Source of the DNA: Rhizobium metallidurans
GTDB lineage: Bacteria; Pseudomonadota; Alphaproteobacteria; Rhizobiales; Rhizobiaceae
Direction: 5' to 3'
DNA length: 64,000 nt
NCBI RefSeq assembly: GCF_014196505.1
Contig: NZ_JACIDW010000005.1
Location: forward strand, 62,001-126,000
In this document: in pieces, positions 8,559 through 17,209 of the stretch
How positions within the stretch are numbered: the stretch's first letter is position 1
Layout of the letters: the number at the start of each line of letters is the position of its first letter
The notes under the pieces: model-generated
Database searches by the model: none
Seen by the model: the letters and a program-made list of their open reading frames with translations, nothing else
What the model was told of the DNA's origin: nothing
Position numbers and translations under genes: made by a program

Positions 8559-9965
8559 ATGTTCCTTTCTGTTTTCGACGTATTCAAGATCGGCGTCGGC
8601 CCTTCCAGTTCCCACACCATGGGGCCGATGACGGCGGCTAACCGCTTTCTCGATCTGATTCTGTCGGATGAATGGCCGCGCCCGTCCTCGGGCGCCAATG
8701 TCGCGGCGATCAAGGTCAGCCTGCACGGCTCGCTCGCCCATACCGGTATCGGCCACGGGACGGGCAGGGCCGTCATCCTCGGTCTGATGGGCGAGCAGCC
8801 AGATAGCGTCGATCCCGACCAGATGGACGGTATCATCGACAAGGTCGAGCGCTCCGGCCGCATTACCCCGCAAGGGCATCCCGCCTACCAGTTCCAGCCG
8901 AAGACCGATCTGGTGTTCGACAAGAAACAGCCGCTTCCTGGTCACGCCAACGGCATGTCCTTCTCCGCCTTCGACAAGGACGGCAGAATGCTCATCCGCC
9001 GCATCTATTATTCCGTCGGCGGCGGCTTCGTCGTCACCGATACGGAACTGGAGACGATGCGCGCCAAGAAGAAGGCGCCGTCGGACGGCATCAAGGTGCC
9101 CTATCCCTTCTCGACGGCCAAGCAGATGCTCGAGATGGCGGCGCGCTCCGGAGTCTCCATCGCGCAGATGAAGCGCGCCAACGAGGAAAGCCAGCGTAGC
9201 CGCGAGGAACTGGATGAGGGCCTCGACCGGATCTGGGAAGCGATGCGCTCCTGCATCGAACGCGGCCTCAAGGTCGACGGCATCATGCCCGGCGGCCTCA
9301 ATGTTCGCCGCCGCGCCCGTTCCATCCACGACAAGCTGCAGGAAGAGTGGCGCAGCAACCGCATCAATCCATTGCTCGCCAACGACTGGCTGAGCGTCTA
9401 CGCCATGGCCGTCAACGAGGAGAACGCCGCCGGCGGCCGCGTGGTCACCGCGCCGACAAACGGTGCGGCCGGCGTGATCCCGGCGACGATCCGCTATTAC
9501 GAGCACTTCCATGACGATTGGGACCAGAACGGCATCCGCGACTACCTGCTGACGGCGGCGGCGGTCGGCGGCATCATCAAGCATAATGCCTCGATCTCGG
9601 GCGCCGAAGTCGGCTGTCAGGGCGAAGTCGGGTCTGCGGCCGCCATGGCCGCGGCCGGTCTCGCAGCCGTCATGGGCGGTACGCCCGAGCAGATCGAGAA
9701 CGCCGCCGAAATCGCGCTCGAACATCATCTCGGCATGAGCTGCGATCCCGTCGCTGGCCTCGTCCAGGTTCCCTGCATCGAACGCAACGCGCTTGGCGCC
9801 GTGAAGGCCGTGACCGCCGCATCGCTCGCGATCAAGGGAGACGGTCGCCACTTCGTCCCGCTCGACGCCTGCATCGAGACCATGCGCCAGACCGGCTACG
9901 ACATGAGCGAGAAGTACAAGGAAACCTCCACCGGCGGCCTCGCGGTCAACGTCGTGGAGTGTTGA
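8559..9965 (+). CDS. sdaA: L-serine ammonia-lyase (L-serine dehydratase), single chain
   Basis: 468 residues, the length of the one-chain type. The N-terminal beta domain begins [16 protein letters not shown], and the C-terminal alpha domain carries the iron-sulfur ligands, visible as Cys in [15 protein letters not shown] and VPCIERN. It deaminates L-serine to pyruvate and ammonia in the cytoplasm using a [4Fe-4S] cluster. The start ATG at 8559 is the family start ([12 protein letters not shown]). The gene stands alone: DUF599 is divergent upstream, and the DUF1489 gene downstream is separated by about 120 bases. Confidence 0.96.
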   Translation: MFLSVFDVFKIGVGPSSSHTMGPMTAANRFLDLILSDEWPRPSSGANVAAIKVSLHGSLAHTGIGHGTGRAVILGLMGEQPDSVDPDQMDGIIDKVERSGRITPQGHPAYQFQPKTDLVFDKKQPLPGHANGMSFSAFDKDGRMLIRRIYYSVGGGFVVTDTELETMRAKKKAPSDGIKVPYPFSTAKQMLEMAARSGVSIAQMKRANEESQRSREELDEGLDRIWEAMRSCIERGLKVDGIMPGGLNVRRRARSIHDKLQEEWRSNRINPLLANDWLSVYAMAVNEENAAGGRVVTAPTNGAAGVIPATIRYYEHFHDDWDQNGIRDYLLTAAAVGGIIKHNASISGAEVGCQGEVGSAAAMAAAGLAAVMGGTPEQIENAAEIALEHHLGMSCDPVAGLVQVPCIERNALGAVKAVTAASLAIKGDGRHFVPLDACIETMRQTGYDMSEKYKETSTGGLAVNVVEC

Positions 9966-10089
9966 TCGGACAGACCGGCTATCGCGGTCAGGACGGTGCA
10001 TCACACTGTGATTGGAAAACCGGCGGCTACCGGCCGCCGGCACGCGCAAGTCGCTTGACGCTGCCGCGCAAAAGGATTTGAACGGCGGT

Positions 10090-10527
10090 ATGGCATTGCA
10101 TCTAATCAAACTCTGCGTCGGCGCCGACTCGATCGACGACCTGCGGGAATGGGTGGCCGAGCGTTCCTTGAGGGCGATCGCCGCCGGCATGGAACCGCAC
10201 TCCGTTCATACGACCCGAATGGTCCCGAAGCGCGTTGAAGAGCTGCTCGACGGCGGTTCGCTCTACTGGGTGATCAAGGGTCAGGTTCAGGCGCGGCAGA
10301 AGCTGCTCGATATCCAGGCGTTTACCGATGGCGAAGGCATCGGCCGCTGCCATCTGGTGCTCGGCCCCGAGGTCATCGAAACGGCCGTGCAGCCGAAGCG
10401 CGCATTTCAAGGCTGGCGCTATTATCCGGAAGATGATCGCCCGCGCGATCTCGATACGCTCGGCGAGGGCGTCGCCGAAATGCCGGCGGACCTGCGCCGC
10501 GAACTATCGGAACTCGGCCTTCTCTGA
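10090..10527 (+). CDS. DUF1489 family protein
   Basis: 145 residues from the ATG at 10090 (MALHLIKLCVGADSIDDL), the conserved start of this alphaproteobacterial family, with GGCGG just before it. Upstream in-frame codons lack family similarity and were not used. It is a soluble protein with no membrane span or signal peptide; the conserved segments include HTTRMVPKR and GSLYWVIKGQ. Function unknown. The gene converges on the small gene at 10565-10843. Confidence 0.88.
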   Translation: MALHLIKLCVGADSIDDLREWVAERSLRAIAAGMEPHSVHTTRMVPKRVEELLDGGSLYWVIKGQVQARQKLLDIQAFTDGEGIGRCHLVLGPEVIETAVQPKRAFQGWRYYPEDDRPRDLDTLGEGVAEMPADLRRELSELGLL

Positions 10528-10564
10528 CGCAACGAATGACGACAGAGAGGCCGGGTCCATCGGC

Positions 10565-10843
10565 TCAGCGCAGACGCATCGTCACCGGCGCCCGGCCTTC
10601 CGGGTTGGTGACGTGAAGATGAATGCGGGCTTCCGGCTGCGAGTAGCGCCAGGCGCGTGCGCCGTGCGACAGCAGCAGGTTGATCAGGTCCTTGGTCTTG
10701 GCCGTGGTTGTTTTCGGCCGCGGCATGCCGATCTCGGCAAGCCGCATGGCCGCTTCGTGAAGCGGATGCAGAACCGAGCGTGGATTCTTGCCAGTCAATC
10801 GACCTTCGGCCGGAAATTCCGGAACATTCTCGTTGATCGCCAT
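10565..10843 (-). CDS. Small conserved hypothetical protein
   Basis: 92 residues from the ATG at 10843 (MAINENVPEFPAEG), chosen because GGGGAT precedes it; a TTG six codons upstream is less likely. The protein is soluble and basic in the middle (GMPRPKTTTAKTKDLINLLL) with a C-terminal strand-rich part (ARIHLHVTNPEGRAPVTMRLR, abbreviated here by its ends ARIHLH and MRLR). I do not recognise a domain. Coding potential is supported by a clean start, length and codon use like the neighbours, and by its position end-to-end with DUF1489. Confidence 0.6.
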   Translation of the reverse strand: MAINENVPEFPAEGRLTGKNPRSVLHPLHEAAMRLAEIGMPRPKTTTAKTKDLINLLLSHGARAWRYSQPEARIHLHVTNPEGRAPVTMRLR

Positions 10844-10922
10844 AATTATCCCCGTACGCAATACAAATCAGGTCTAGGAAGGCCGGCCATGTCGCGAACA
10901 CCGATCAAGGCCGATTTCCGGG

Positions 10923-10948
10923 CCGCCGCCTGAACTGATAGGCGGCGG
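10923..10948 (-). terminator. Hairpin downstream of the DD-carboxypeptidase gene
   Basis: CCGCCGCCT / AGGCGGCGG, a 9-bp perfect stem with an 8-base loop, 10 bases past the stop of the leftward carboxypeptidase gene. There is no T-run, so termination here may need Rho. Confidence 0.45.
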
Positions 10949-10957
10949 TATCGATCA

Positions 10958-12412
10958 TTACTGGGCGGAGGCCCAGCACTTCACGCCCGCACGCTTCAGC
11001 GTGTTGCAGGCATTGACGGCTTGCTTCTGGTCGTCGAAGCCACCGAAACGTGCGCGATAGCTGCCGGCGTTGGCGACGGCGAAAGGCTTTGCGGAGCTCA
11101 GCGCCTTGCCGCCCTTGTTCTTGGCGCCGTCAAGCAGTTCCATCGCGGCTTCGCGGCTGGCGGACACGCCGACCTGCACGACCCAGCCGGAAGGCAGCGA
11201 TTCCTTCACCGATGCCGTCGTGATGCTATCGACCGAGGTGTCACCCTGTTCCGGTGGAACATAGGCCGCGGTCGGCGTCGGCACGGGCGCTACGGCCGCC
11301 TGCCGGATCGGCTGCGTCTTCACCCGCGTCGGCTGCGGCATTTCCTGCAGCAGTGGATTTTCGGACTTGGAAGAAGCCGGCGCGGCATAGGCCACCTGCG
11401 CCGAGGCAACTTCGGTGCGGCTGACGGGTGCCGGGCGCGTCTGCGGCAGCGCGGCGGCGGAAGCGACCTCCTGCTTGGCGACGGTTACCGGAATGACGGT
11501 TTCGGGAGAAATCTTCGGCGCCTGGGCGACAAGCGCCGACGAACCACCGCGGGTCGAAGCCTTCGGCAGATACGACGCGATCAGGTTGCGCATCTGGGTA
11601 TCGCGAGCAGGCGTGGAGGCACCACCCAGAACGACACCGACGATCGACTTGCCATCGACCTGCACCGAGCTGACGAGATTGAAGCCGGCGGCGCGCGTAT
11701 AGCCCGTCTTGATGCCGTCGACGCCGCGAACCGAACCGACCAGGCGGTTATGGCTGCGGATGATGCGGGTGCCGAACTTGAAGCTCTGCGTGGAGAAGTA
11801 GCCGTAATACTGCGGGAAGTGCTGACGCAGCGCGATGCCGAGCCGAGCCTGATCGCGCGCCGTGGTCATCTGCGCGGTATTGGGCAAGCCATTGGCATTG
11901 CGGTAGGTGGTACGCGTCATGCCGAGCGCACGCGCCTTGGCCGTCATCATCTGGGCGAAACGGTCTTCCGAACCGCCGAGCAACTCGCCGAGCGCCGTGG
12001 AGGCGTCGTTGGCGGACAGGGTGACGAGACCGAGAATTGCCTGCTCGACCGAAATGGAAGCGCCCGGGCGAACGCCGAGCTTGGTCGGCGCCTGGCCGGA
12101 TGCAAAGGCGGAGAAGGGGACGGCGCTATCGAGACGGATGCGGCCCTGATCGAGCGCTTCGAACGTAAGATAAAGCGTCATCATCTTGGTGAGGGATGCC
12201 GGATACTGCAAGCGATCGGCGTTCTCGCTGTAGAGGACATTGCCCGTATTGGCATCGACGACGATGCCCGCATACTTCGAATTGGCTGCTTGCGCGTCGG
12301 CATTGACCAGGTCCAGGCCGAGCGTACCAACTGCCATTGACAGCGCAACGATTGCCTTGATCAGGAAATTGCTGGAGCGGGATGGGGAAGCGGAGGAGGC
12401 TGACCTTGACAC
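10958..12412 (-). CDS. D-alanyl-D-alanine carboxypeptidase with SPOR domain
   Basis: 484 residues as read from the GTG at 12412. The signal peptide is at about 15-42 (FLIKAIVALSMAVGTLGLDL...), followed by the serine DD-peptidase domain with all three motifs: SLTK, SAND and KTG (in DGIKTGYT). A Pro/Ala-rich linker of about 100 residues leads to a C-terminal SPOR domain (about 405-484) that binds septal glycan. It trims pentapeptide stems in the periplasm, probably at the division site. The start is uncertain: an upstream ATG at 12484 with a good ribosome site is in the same frame but is cut off by a TAA at 12440-12442 (see findings). Confidence 0.9.
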   Translation of the reverse strand: MSRSASSASPSRSSNFLIKAIVALSMAVGTLGLDLVNADAQAANSKYAGIVVDANTGNVLYSENADRLQYPASLTKMMTLYLTFEALDQGRIRLDSAVPFSAFASGQAPTKLGVRPGASISVEQAILGLVTLSANDASTALGELLGGSEDRFAQMMTAKARALGMTRTTYRNANGLPNTAQMTTARDQARLGIALRQHFPQYYGYFSTQSFKFGTRIIRSHNRLVGSVRGVDGIKTGYTRAAGFNLVSSVQVDGKSIVGVVLGGASTPARDTQMRNLIASYLPKASTRGGSSALVAQAPKISPETVIPVTVAKQEVASAAALPQTRPAPVSRTEVASAQVAYAAPASSKSENPLLQEMPQPTRVKTQPIRQAAVAPVPTPTAAYVPPEQGDTSVDSITTASVKESLPSGWVVQVGVSASREAAMELLDGAKNKGGKALSSAKPFAVANAGSYRARFGGFDDQKQAVNACNTLKRAGVKCWASAQ

Positions 12413-12439
12413 TATTTCACTCTTTGCTTGGCTTGCACT

Positions 12440-12484
12440 TTAGAAAGAATCGAGACCGCGCTTCTCCCGCACGATCAAGTTCAT
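12440..12484 (-). other. In-frame upstream start and stop ahead of the DD-carboxypeptidase
   Basis: ATG at 12484, preceded by GAAAGG, opens a 14-codon peptide (MNLIVREKRGLDSF) that ends at a TAA in exactly the frame of the carboxypeptidase, 24 codons ahead of its GTG. Either the N-terminal extension seen in relatives has been cut by a nonsense change, or this is a translated leader. Confidence 0.5.
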
Positions 12485-12552
12485 CGAAGGTAGCCTTTCG
12501 GGGTTACCAATCCGTTTATGATTAATCGTTTGTTTCACCGTTCGGGACCATT

Positions 12553-13305
12553 CTACCGAGATGTCACGGAACGGTTCACGAGGCGCGTTTCCACAAATTG
12601 GGCAATAGCGGCATCAATATGTTCCCACTGCGCCAATTGCCGGCTGGAGAAGCGATAAAGCACACTTAAGTCGCGTCCGACCCTGATATCGCGCTGGCAG
12701 TCACCGCTCGTGGACAACTCCGGGGTCGCCGGCAAAAGGCAGCGCACCACGTAGTCGGGACGGCCCTGGCGCGGCGCGGTCAGCAGCACTTCCTCGCCAT
12801 ATCCGGAATCGGCCCGAAACCTGCGCAGCGTCATGCCATTGGCGTATGGCTGCGGCGTGGGATCGACCAGATGCGAATAGATCGGCTCGAATCGGCCGGA
12901 CATGTCGCGCGACATGGTCGCCTGCGTGACTTGCAGGAAAATCAGGTCCGATGACTTGGCGGTATCGTCGAAGCGATCGCGGTTCTCGCTGGAATAGCCC
13001 TGCATCTGCGGCCACGTAAGGTAGAGGTCGGCGCGGTCGGCGGAGCCGCCGTGACGCTGGCTCGGGAAGCGAATCGTATTTTCCTGCAGCTGCAGCGTAT
13101 CCTGACCGATCGTCAGCGTGACTTGAGCCGTGCTGTCGGTGTTTCCGGCAAGCGAAACGCGGGCGCCGAACCATCGCCCGCCAATGCTGATGGCAACGGT
13201 CAGTGCCGCCAGAAGCGCGATGATAATGGTTGTGCGAATGAGAAAGCCGGTCGACAGGAGAGGGGATTCCTCGACCTCCGTGGAGCTTTGAAGGGCCTGG
13301 CGCAT
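12553..13305 (-). CDS. Conserved rhizobial membrane-anchored protein of unknown function
   Basis: 250 residues: a short N-terminal cytoplasmic part, one hydrophobic span at about 21-44 (STGFLIRTTIIIALLAALTV), and a periplasmic domain of about 200 residues with no recognised motif. Two cysteines (CLLPATPELSTSGDC) could form a disulfide in the periplasm. No catalytic signature is visible. It stands alone, with the DD-carboxypeptidase downstream on the same strand about 140 bases away. A full CtrA-like box sits 87 bases upstream of the start, which hints at cell-cycle control. Confidence 0.7.
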   Translation of the reverse strand: MRQALQSSTEVEESPLLSTGFLIRTTIIIALLAALTVAISIGGRWFGARVSLAGNTDSTAQVTLTIGQDTLQLQENTIRFPSQRHGGSADRADLYLTWPQMQGYSSENRDRFDDTAKSSDLIFLQVTQATMSRDMSGRFEPIYSHLVDPTPQPYANGMTLRRFRADSGYGEEVLLTAPRQGRPDYVVRCLLPATPELSTSGDCQRDIRVGRDLSVLYRFSSRQLAQWEHIDAAIAQFVETRLVNRSVTSR

Positions 13306-13391
13306 GACGGCTTTCGAATATCTGACCGTCGCAGGAAAAACGTGAGCCGCCGGTATCGCTGAACTGTGTCGCGATCATCAAGCTTGCATGG

Positions 13392-13406
13392 TTAATTAAC
13401 CGTTAA
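13392..13406. promoter_or_regulatory. Candidate CtrA box
   Basis: TTAA-N7-TTAA (TTAATTAACCGTTAA) exactly matches the full CtrA site spacing known in alphaproteobacteria. It overlaps the palindrome GGTTAATTAACC and lies 87 bases upstream of the leftward membrane-protein gene starting at 13305. Short AT motifs occur by chance, but they are rarer in this GC-rich background. Confidence 0.4.
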
Positions 13407-13437
13407 GGGCGAGCGGCGCGATGGCTGCGAAACCCAT

Positions 13438-13474
13438 AAAAAGCGAGCCGCTCCTGGGACAGCAGGAGCGGCTC
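13438..13474 (-). terminator. Rho-independent terminator of the cysteine peptidase gene
   Basis: 12-bp perfect stem GAGCCGCTCCTG / CAGGAGCGGCTC with a 6-base loop. On the minus strand it is followed by a T-run (AAAAA at 13438-13442 on the plus strand). It terminates the leftward gene at 13554-14159. Confidence 0.85.
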
Positions 13475-13553
13475 CTAAGACGCCGGTTTAGACGAGTATG
13501 CGGGACGGAACCAGGCGTCTGGATCGACCGTCGGATTGCTCCGGCGAAAGCGA

Positions 13554-14159
13554 TTACTTGATGCTGCCGACCGCGACGGCACGCCCGTCCTGGATCTTCA
13601 CCCACTGGGCCGGATCGTCGACCGACTGGCGCTTCAGGTAGGTGTATTCGGTGTCAGCCCAAAGCATGACCTTGTTGCGCATGTTGTCGAGGACGAAATC
13701 ACCGCGATCGGTGCGCACCGTCAGGACGGCATGACCGTCACCAGTCGGCTGGAGAACAACCGTTACAAGCAGGTCGGACGGAGAAAACCCGGCTTTGATG
13801 AGGTTTTTGCGCTTCTCCAGCACGTAGTCTTCACAGTCCGCGGCGGTCTGCGGGTAGGCCCAGCGTTCCTCGACGCCGTAGATTTCCTTGTCGGTCATCG
13901 GCGTGAACGTCGTATTGGCATCGTAGTTGACCTGCAGGATGGTCTTCCAGTTGCTTTCCGTCAGCACCATCGGGCCCTGGTCGCCGGCCGCGTTCTTGCA
14001 GTCCTCTGGAATTTCCTTGCAGAACTGGTAGGCGCCGATCGGCGGGCTGGTGTTGCCCAGCAGCGTCATGGTCTGGTAGCCGGCCTGTCCGGCGCTTGCC
14101 ATCGACATGACCATTGCGGCAGCGGCGAGGCCGCTCTTGATGAAGTTCGTGATCGTCAT
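13554..14159 (-). CDS. Transglutaminase-like cysteine peptidase (BTLCP/LapG type)
   Basis: 201 residues from the ATG at 14159 (MTITNFIKSG), which puts a signal peptide at 1-26 (cleavage after ASAGQA). The bacterial transglutaminase-like triad is visible as Cys109 (AADCEDY), His143 (GDGHAVLT) and Asp158 (FVLDNM). LapG enzymes of this family cleave a giant surface adhesin in the periplasm under control of the c-di-GMP receptor LapD. No LapD or large adhesin gene is in the window, so the substrate here is not known. It has its own terminator downstream. Confidence 0.85.
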   Translation of the reverse strand: MTITNFIKSGLAAAAMVMSMASAGQAGYQTMTLLGNTSPPIGAYQFCKEIPEDCKNAAGDQGPMVLTESNWKTILQVNYDANTTFTPMTDKEIYGVEERWAYPQTAADCEDYVLEKRKNLIKAGFSPSDLLVTVVLQPTGDGHAVLTVRTDRGDFVLDNMRNKVMLWADTEYTYLKRQSVDDPAQWVKIQDGRAVAVGSIK

Positions 14160-14535
14160 TTGTATGTCCCCGTTTCGTGAGGAGGACATTGCCAGACGTG
14201 TTTTTATTCGGCGCAAAATTCAGAAGCAAAATTAAAGACTTAGTTGATTCAAAAGCGCGTCGAATTCGGCTAAAATCAATATCGAATTTTACGGGAATTC
14301 GAAGAAAGTCTTCACCACGTTTGATTCAAGTTTTAGCTTTCGCGAAAAGCCCTCCATGTCGCCGGATGGCTCGTTTCGGGGCAAACGATTAACGCGCTCG
14401 GCTGTGGCGCGATCTCGGTAATATTGCGTTCATCATGTCGTCCTTGGGTAATCAACGCTTTGCTGTGTGCCGATAGGCCGGATTCCACGCGGATTGGCGC
14501 ATTTTGAACCGCTTTTTCGCGTGCTGCGACAAAAA
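14160..14535. other. Gene-free AT-rich stretch
   Basis: 376 bases with clearly lower GC than the neighbours. They separate two leftward genes. The right part must carry the 3' end of the prolyl aminopeptidase transcript and the left part the promoter of the cysteine peptidase. I see no convincing ORF, RNA gene or terminator in it. Confidence 0.5.
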
Positions 14536-15504
14536 TTATTTTTGAGAAATTTCGAGAAATTTTTCGGTCGCAGCGATAATTGCGCTCGCCATGCCGTCAT
14601 GAGCGGGCGAATGGGCGGCATCTTCGACGACGACAAGCTCGCTTCCCGGCCAAGCGCGCGCCAGCTCCCACGCCGTGGTCAAGGGCGCTTCGAGGTCAAG
14701 CCGGCCCTGAACCAGCACGCCGGGGATGGAAGCGAGCCTTCCGGCGTCCCGTAATAGTACACTTTCCTCGAGCCATGCCGCATGACTGAAGTAATGCGTT
14801 ACGATCCGGGCGCGGGTCAGCAGGTATGCCGGATCGCGCCAGCGTCGGGGGTAGCCGTCGGCATTGGCGAGCAGGATGGAGGCCGCCTCCCAATCGTGCC
14901 AGTCCCGAGCCGCCTTGAGGCGCACCTCGGGATCGGGCGCATTGAGCAATGCCCTATAGCCCTCGATCACGCCCTTGGCTCTCATGTCACCGGGCAGGGA
15001 TTCGTTGAGCCGATGCCATTCGGCTGGAAACAGTGCTGCCATGCCCTGTGTCAGCCAGTCGATTTCCAGGCGACGCGTGATCGTCACGCCAGCGAGCACC
15101 ATTGCCGAGACGCGGGTCGGATGGGTCTGCGCGTAGGCGAGCGCAAGCGTGGATCCCCAGGATGTCCCGAACAGGACCCAGCCCGTCACCGCAAGGTGAT
15201 GACGGAGCTTCTCGATATCCTCGATGAGGTCCCAGGTCGTGTTGGCGGAAAGATCCGTGCCCATGTCGGCGGCATCGGGAAGACTGCGGCCGCAATTCCT
15301 CTGGTCGAACAGGACGATGCGATAGGCCGAAGGGTCGAAATAGCGTGCCGCCGAGGGCGAGGAGCCGGAACCCGGCCCGCCATGCAGATGGAGCGCCGGC
15401 CGGCCCTGCGGATTGCCATAGCTTTCCCAATGGATGAGGTGACCGTCCCCGACATCGAGAAGGCCGCGGTCGTAAGCTTCGATCTCGGGAAAAAGAATCG
15501 CCAT
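14536..15504 (-). CDS. pip: Prolyl aminopeptidase (proline iminopeptidase)
   Basis: 322 residues from the ATG at 15504 (MAILFPEIEAYDRG), with GGAGG at the right distance; the longer reading from 15531 lacks this. It is an alpha/beta hydrolase of peptidase family S33: oxyanion region HGGPGSG, DQRNCGRS, nucleophile elbow GTSWGS, and a late GRLDLEAP aspartate and AAHSP histidine. It removes N-terminal proline from peptides in the cytoplasm. The neighbour upstream is a PilZ protein on the same strand, with about 60 bases between. Confidence 0.93.
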   Translation of the reverse strand: MAILFPEIEAYDRGLLDVGDGHLIHWESYGNPQGRPALHLHGGPGSGSSPSAARYFDPSAYRIVLFDQRNCGRSLPDAADMGTDLSANTTWDLIEDIEKLRHHLAVTGWVLFGTSWGSTLALAYAQTHPTRVSAMVLAGVTITRRLEIDWLTQGMAALFPAEWHRLNESLPGDMRAKGVIEGYRALLNAPDPEVRLKAARDWHDWEAASILLANADGYPRRWRDPAYLLTRARIVTHYFSHAAWLEESVLLRDAGRLASIPGVLVQGRLDLEAPLTTAWELARAWPGSELVVVEDAAHSPAHDGMASAIIAATEKFLEISQK

Positions 15505-15564
15505 CCGGACGCCTCCTGAAAGGCGCCTCAATCCATCAGCTTCGTGAAGCCGGTATGACGATGA

Positions 15565-16176
15565 TCAGAGAAATTCCCGCAGCGTGTCGCGGGATTGCAG
15601 CGACAGGAACTCGATCGCCACGCCTTCGACGAAGTGGCGCACCACGCGGCCGCGCATGTTGCCGAGACGCAGCGGCGTGCCGATGGCAGGACGAACCTCG
15701 ACGTCGACGGCGGCACCCGAAAGCGAAAGGTCCATGATCCGGCACGTATACTGCGTGCCGTCCTCGAGCGTGATTTCCGTCTGGGTCTCGCGCGGCATGA
15801 GGCGGTCGTGGCGGCGGTCTTCCGGCAGGCCGAGTTCATGCTTGTTGGCGAGCCACGTCAGCTGTGCCGCAAGCTTCTCGCGCTTGCGCTCGGTGGCGTG
15901 GATCGACATGGTGAAGCCGCGATTGTCGATCGTCTGGACATAGCCTTCGACGCGACCGAGGTGATCGATATAGGCGACGACGCGCTCGTTCACACGCGGG
16001 CGGCCCTGACAGGTCACATACATGTCGCCGGGCGACATATCGATGACCAGGCACTCGAATTCCTCGTAATTTGCCAGCATAAGGCGGCCCTGCATGTTGA
16101 TGGGCACGCGCTGGAATGCACCTTGTTCAAGGCGAGGCGCAGTTTTTTGCGTCTGAGCTTGCTGGAAAGCGTGCAT
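15565..16176 (-). CDS. PilZ domain protein (tandem PilZ-like)
   Basis: 203 residues. The C-terminal PilZ domain (about 118-203) has the c-di-GMP-binding pattern: an arginine-rich start (DRRHDRLMPRE) and DLSLSGAAVD. The N-terminal half (about 20-105) reads like a second, degenerate PilZ/YcgR-N-type barrel (QRVPINMQGRLML... DMSPGDMY). There is no membrane span. It is therefore a soluble c-di-GMP effector; the target is unknown. It is followed upstream by a PAS protein on the same strand. Confidence 0.85.
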   Translation of the reverse strand: MHAFQQAQTQKTAPRLEQGAFQRVPINMQGRLMLANYEEFECLVIDMSPGDMYVTCQGRPRVNERVVAYIDHLGRVEGYVQTIDNRGFTMSIHATERKREKLAAQLTWLANKHELGLPEDRRHDRLMPRETQTEITLEDGTQYTCRIMDLSLSGAAVDVEVRPAIGTPLRLGNMRGRVVRHFVEGVAIEFLSLQSRDTLREFL

Positions 16177-16264
16177 TAAAGGGCTTCTTTTACAAATAGC
16201 TTGGCGCCAAGCTTTACTCGCAATCCATTAACAGAAGGTTGTTCAGGAGGGTGTGTTTTACCGC

Positions 16265-16927
16265 TCAGCGGTAGTGCCGAAATGGAGCATCTCGTTTCGC
16301 GGGATCGTCGATCAGGCTCGACATCAGACGGCGCACCGTATCGGCGATCGAGCGGCTGCGGCCTGTCGCGGCTTGCGGTTCGTTCGCGCCCTGCGTGGTG
16401 TTCGCCAGCGGGTAGAGCTGCTCGTGCAGCAGCCGGCTGCGGTCGAGCGCCAGAAACTGCAGCGGAACGACTTCCAGCCAGCTGGCGGTCGTGGCCGGCG
16501 CGATGGCGCCGAGCAGCTTGCCGCACTCGCCGTCTGCGTCGCGCAGGGGCAGAAGAATGATCTCGAAGGCGGCGCGATGGCCGGCGGTGCTGTATCCGGT
16601 TGCGTTTAACAGGGCCGGAATACCATGCTCCATGACGCCGATGGCGGTCTTCTCCATGTCCTCATGGCCATGCGCCCAGAGCTCCGACAGGCAGCTGCCG
16701 CCGAGGTCGTGGCCGAAGAGGTCGCAGATCCGCGTGCCGGCGAGACGAAAGGTGATGCGGCCGGCGCCGGATGTCTCGAGCATGAAGAGGCTTGAAAGAA
16801 GATGTCTGATGTCGCGAGGCTCCACCTGCGTCCGCAGGGGAGCGATCTCGCTGCCGCGTAGCTTGTTCCAGTAGTCGAAGATCTGGATAGTGGTGTTGAG
16901 GCGCATTGGACTGCCGATCTGTTTCAT
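16265..16927 (-). CDS. PAS domain protein (PAS_5 type)
   Basis: 220 residues with a single PAS-like domain over about 10-165. The conserved start (IFDYWNKLRGSEIAPLRTQV) and ETSGAGRITFRLAGTRICDLFG match the PAS_5 family common in rhizobia. There is no kinase, HTH or cyclase output domain, so it is a stand-alone sensor module or partner protein. The start could also be the internal ATG at 16906. It lies immediately upstream of the PilZ gene on the same strand, and co-expression is likely. Confidence 0.75.
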   Translation of the reverse strand: MKQIGSPMRLNTTIQIFDYWNKLRGSEIAPLRTQVEPRDIRHLLSSLFMLETSGAGRITFRLAGTRICDLFGHDLGGSCLSELWAHGHEDMEKTAIGVMEHGIPALLNATGYSTAGHRAAFEIILLPLRDADGECGKLLGAIAPATTASWLEVVPLQFLALDRSRLLHEQLYPLANTTQGANEPQAATGRSRSIADTVRRLMSSLIDDPAKRDAPFRHYR

Positions 16928-17021
16928 TTCGGTTCAAACGGCGGCCATCATGGCCACGTCGCCCCATGCCATGCGGATTTCATGCCAGATCCGGCCAGTT
17001 AAGGTTAAGGAAGGGTTTCGA

Positions 17022-17161
17022 TTGTCTGCCGGGCCCCGCCGTGCCAGTATCTTTTCATTGCTTCCGGTATTGGAAGTTCAGCATGAATTGCTCGGGCGCG
17101 AGGTCATTCTCGGGGGACGCTCGGCAAGCCGTTCGGTAGATTGCCGGACGGCTTTTTTTTT
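17022..17161 (+). ncRNA. Candidate small RNA with strong Rho-independent terminator
   Basis: A strong terminator (stem GCCGTTCGG 17128-17136 / CCGGACGGC 17144-17152, then nine T) ends on the plus strand where no plus-strand gene lies upstream, because the flanking PAS gene is leftward. A TTGTCT (17022-17027) and CAGTAT (17045-17050) with 17-base spacing could be the promoter. The RNA would be about 100 nt, from about 17057 to 17158. No family is recognised. Confidence 0.4.
17126..17161 (+). terminator. Rho-independent terminator
   Basis: 9-bp stem with one G-U pair, 7-base loop, and T9 (17153-17161). It points rightward, just ahead of the rhomboid gene at 17210, and has no annotated upstream gene on that strand. 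Confidence 0.8.
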
Positions 17162-17209
17162 GACCTGTCGTCCTGTAAGCCAGTGCACGCGAAGTGAACG
17201 AGGAATGCA

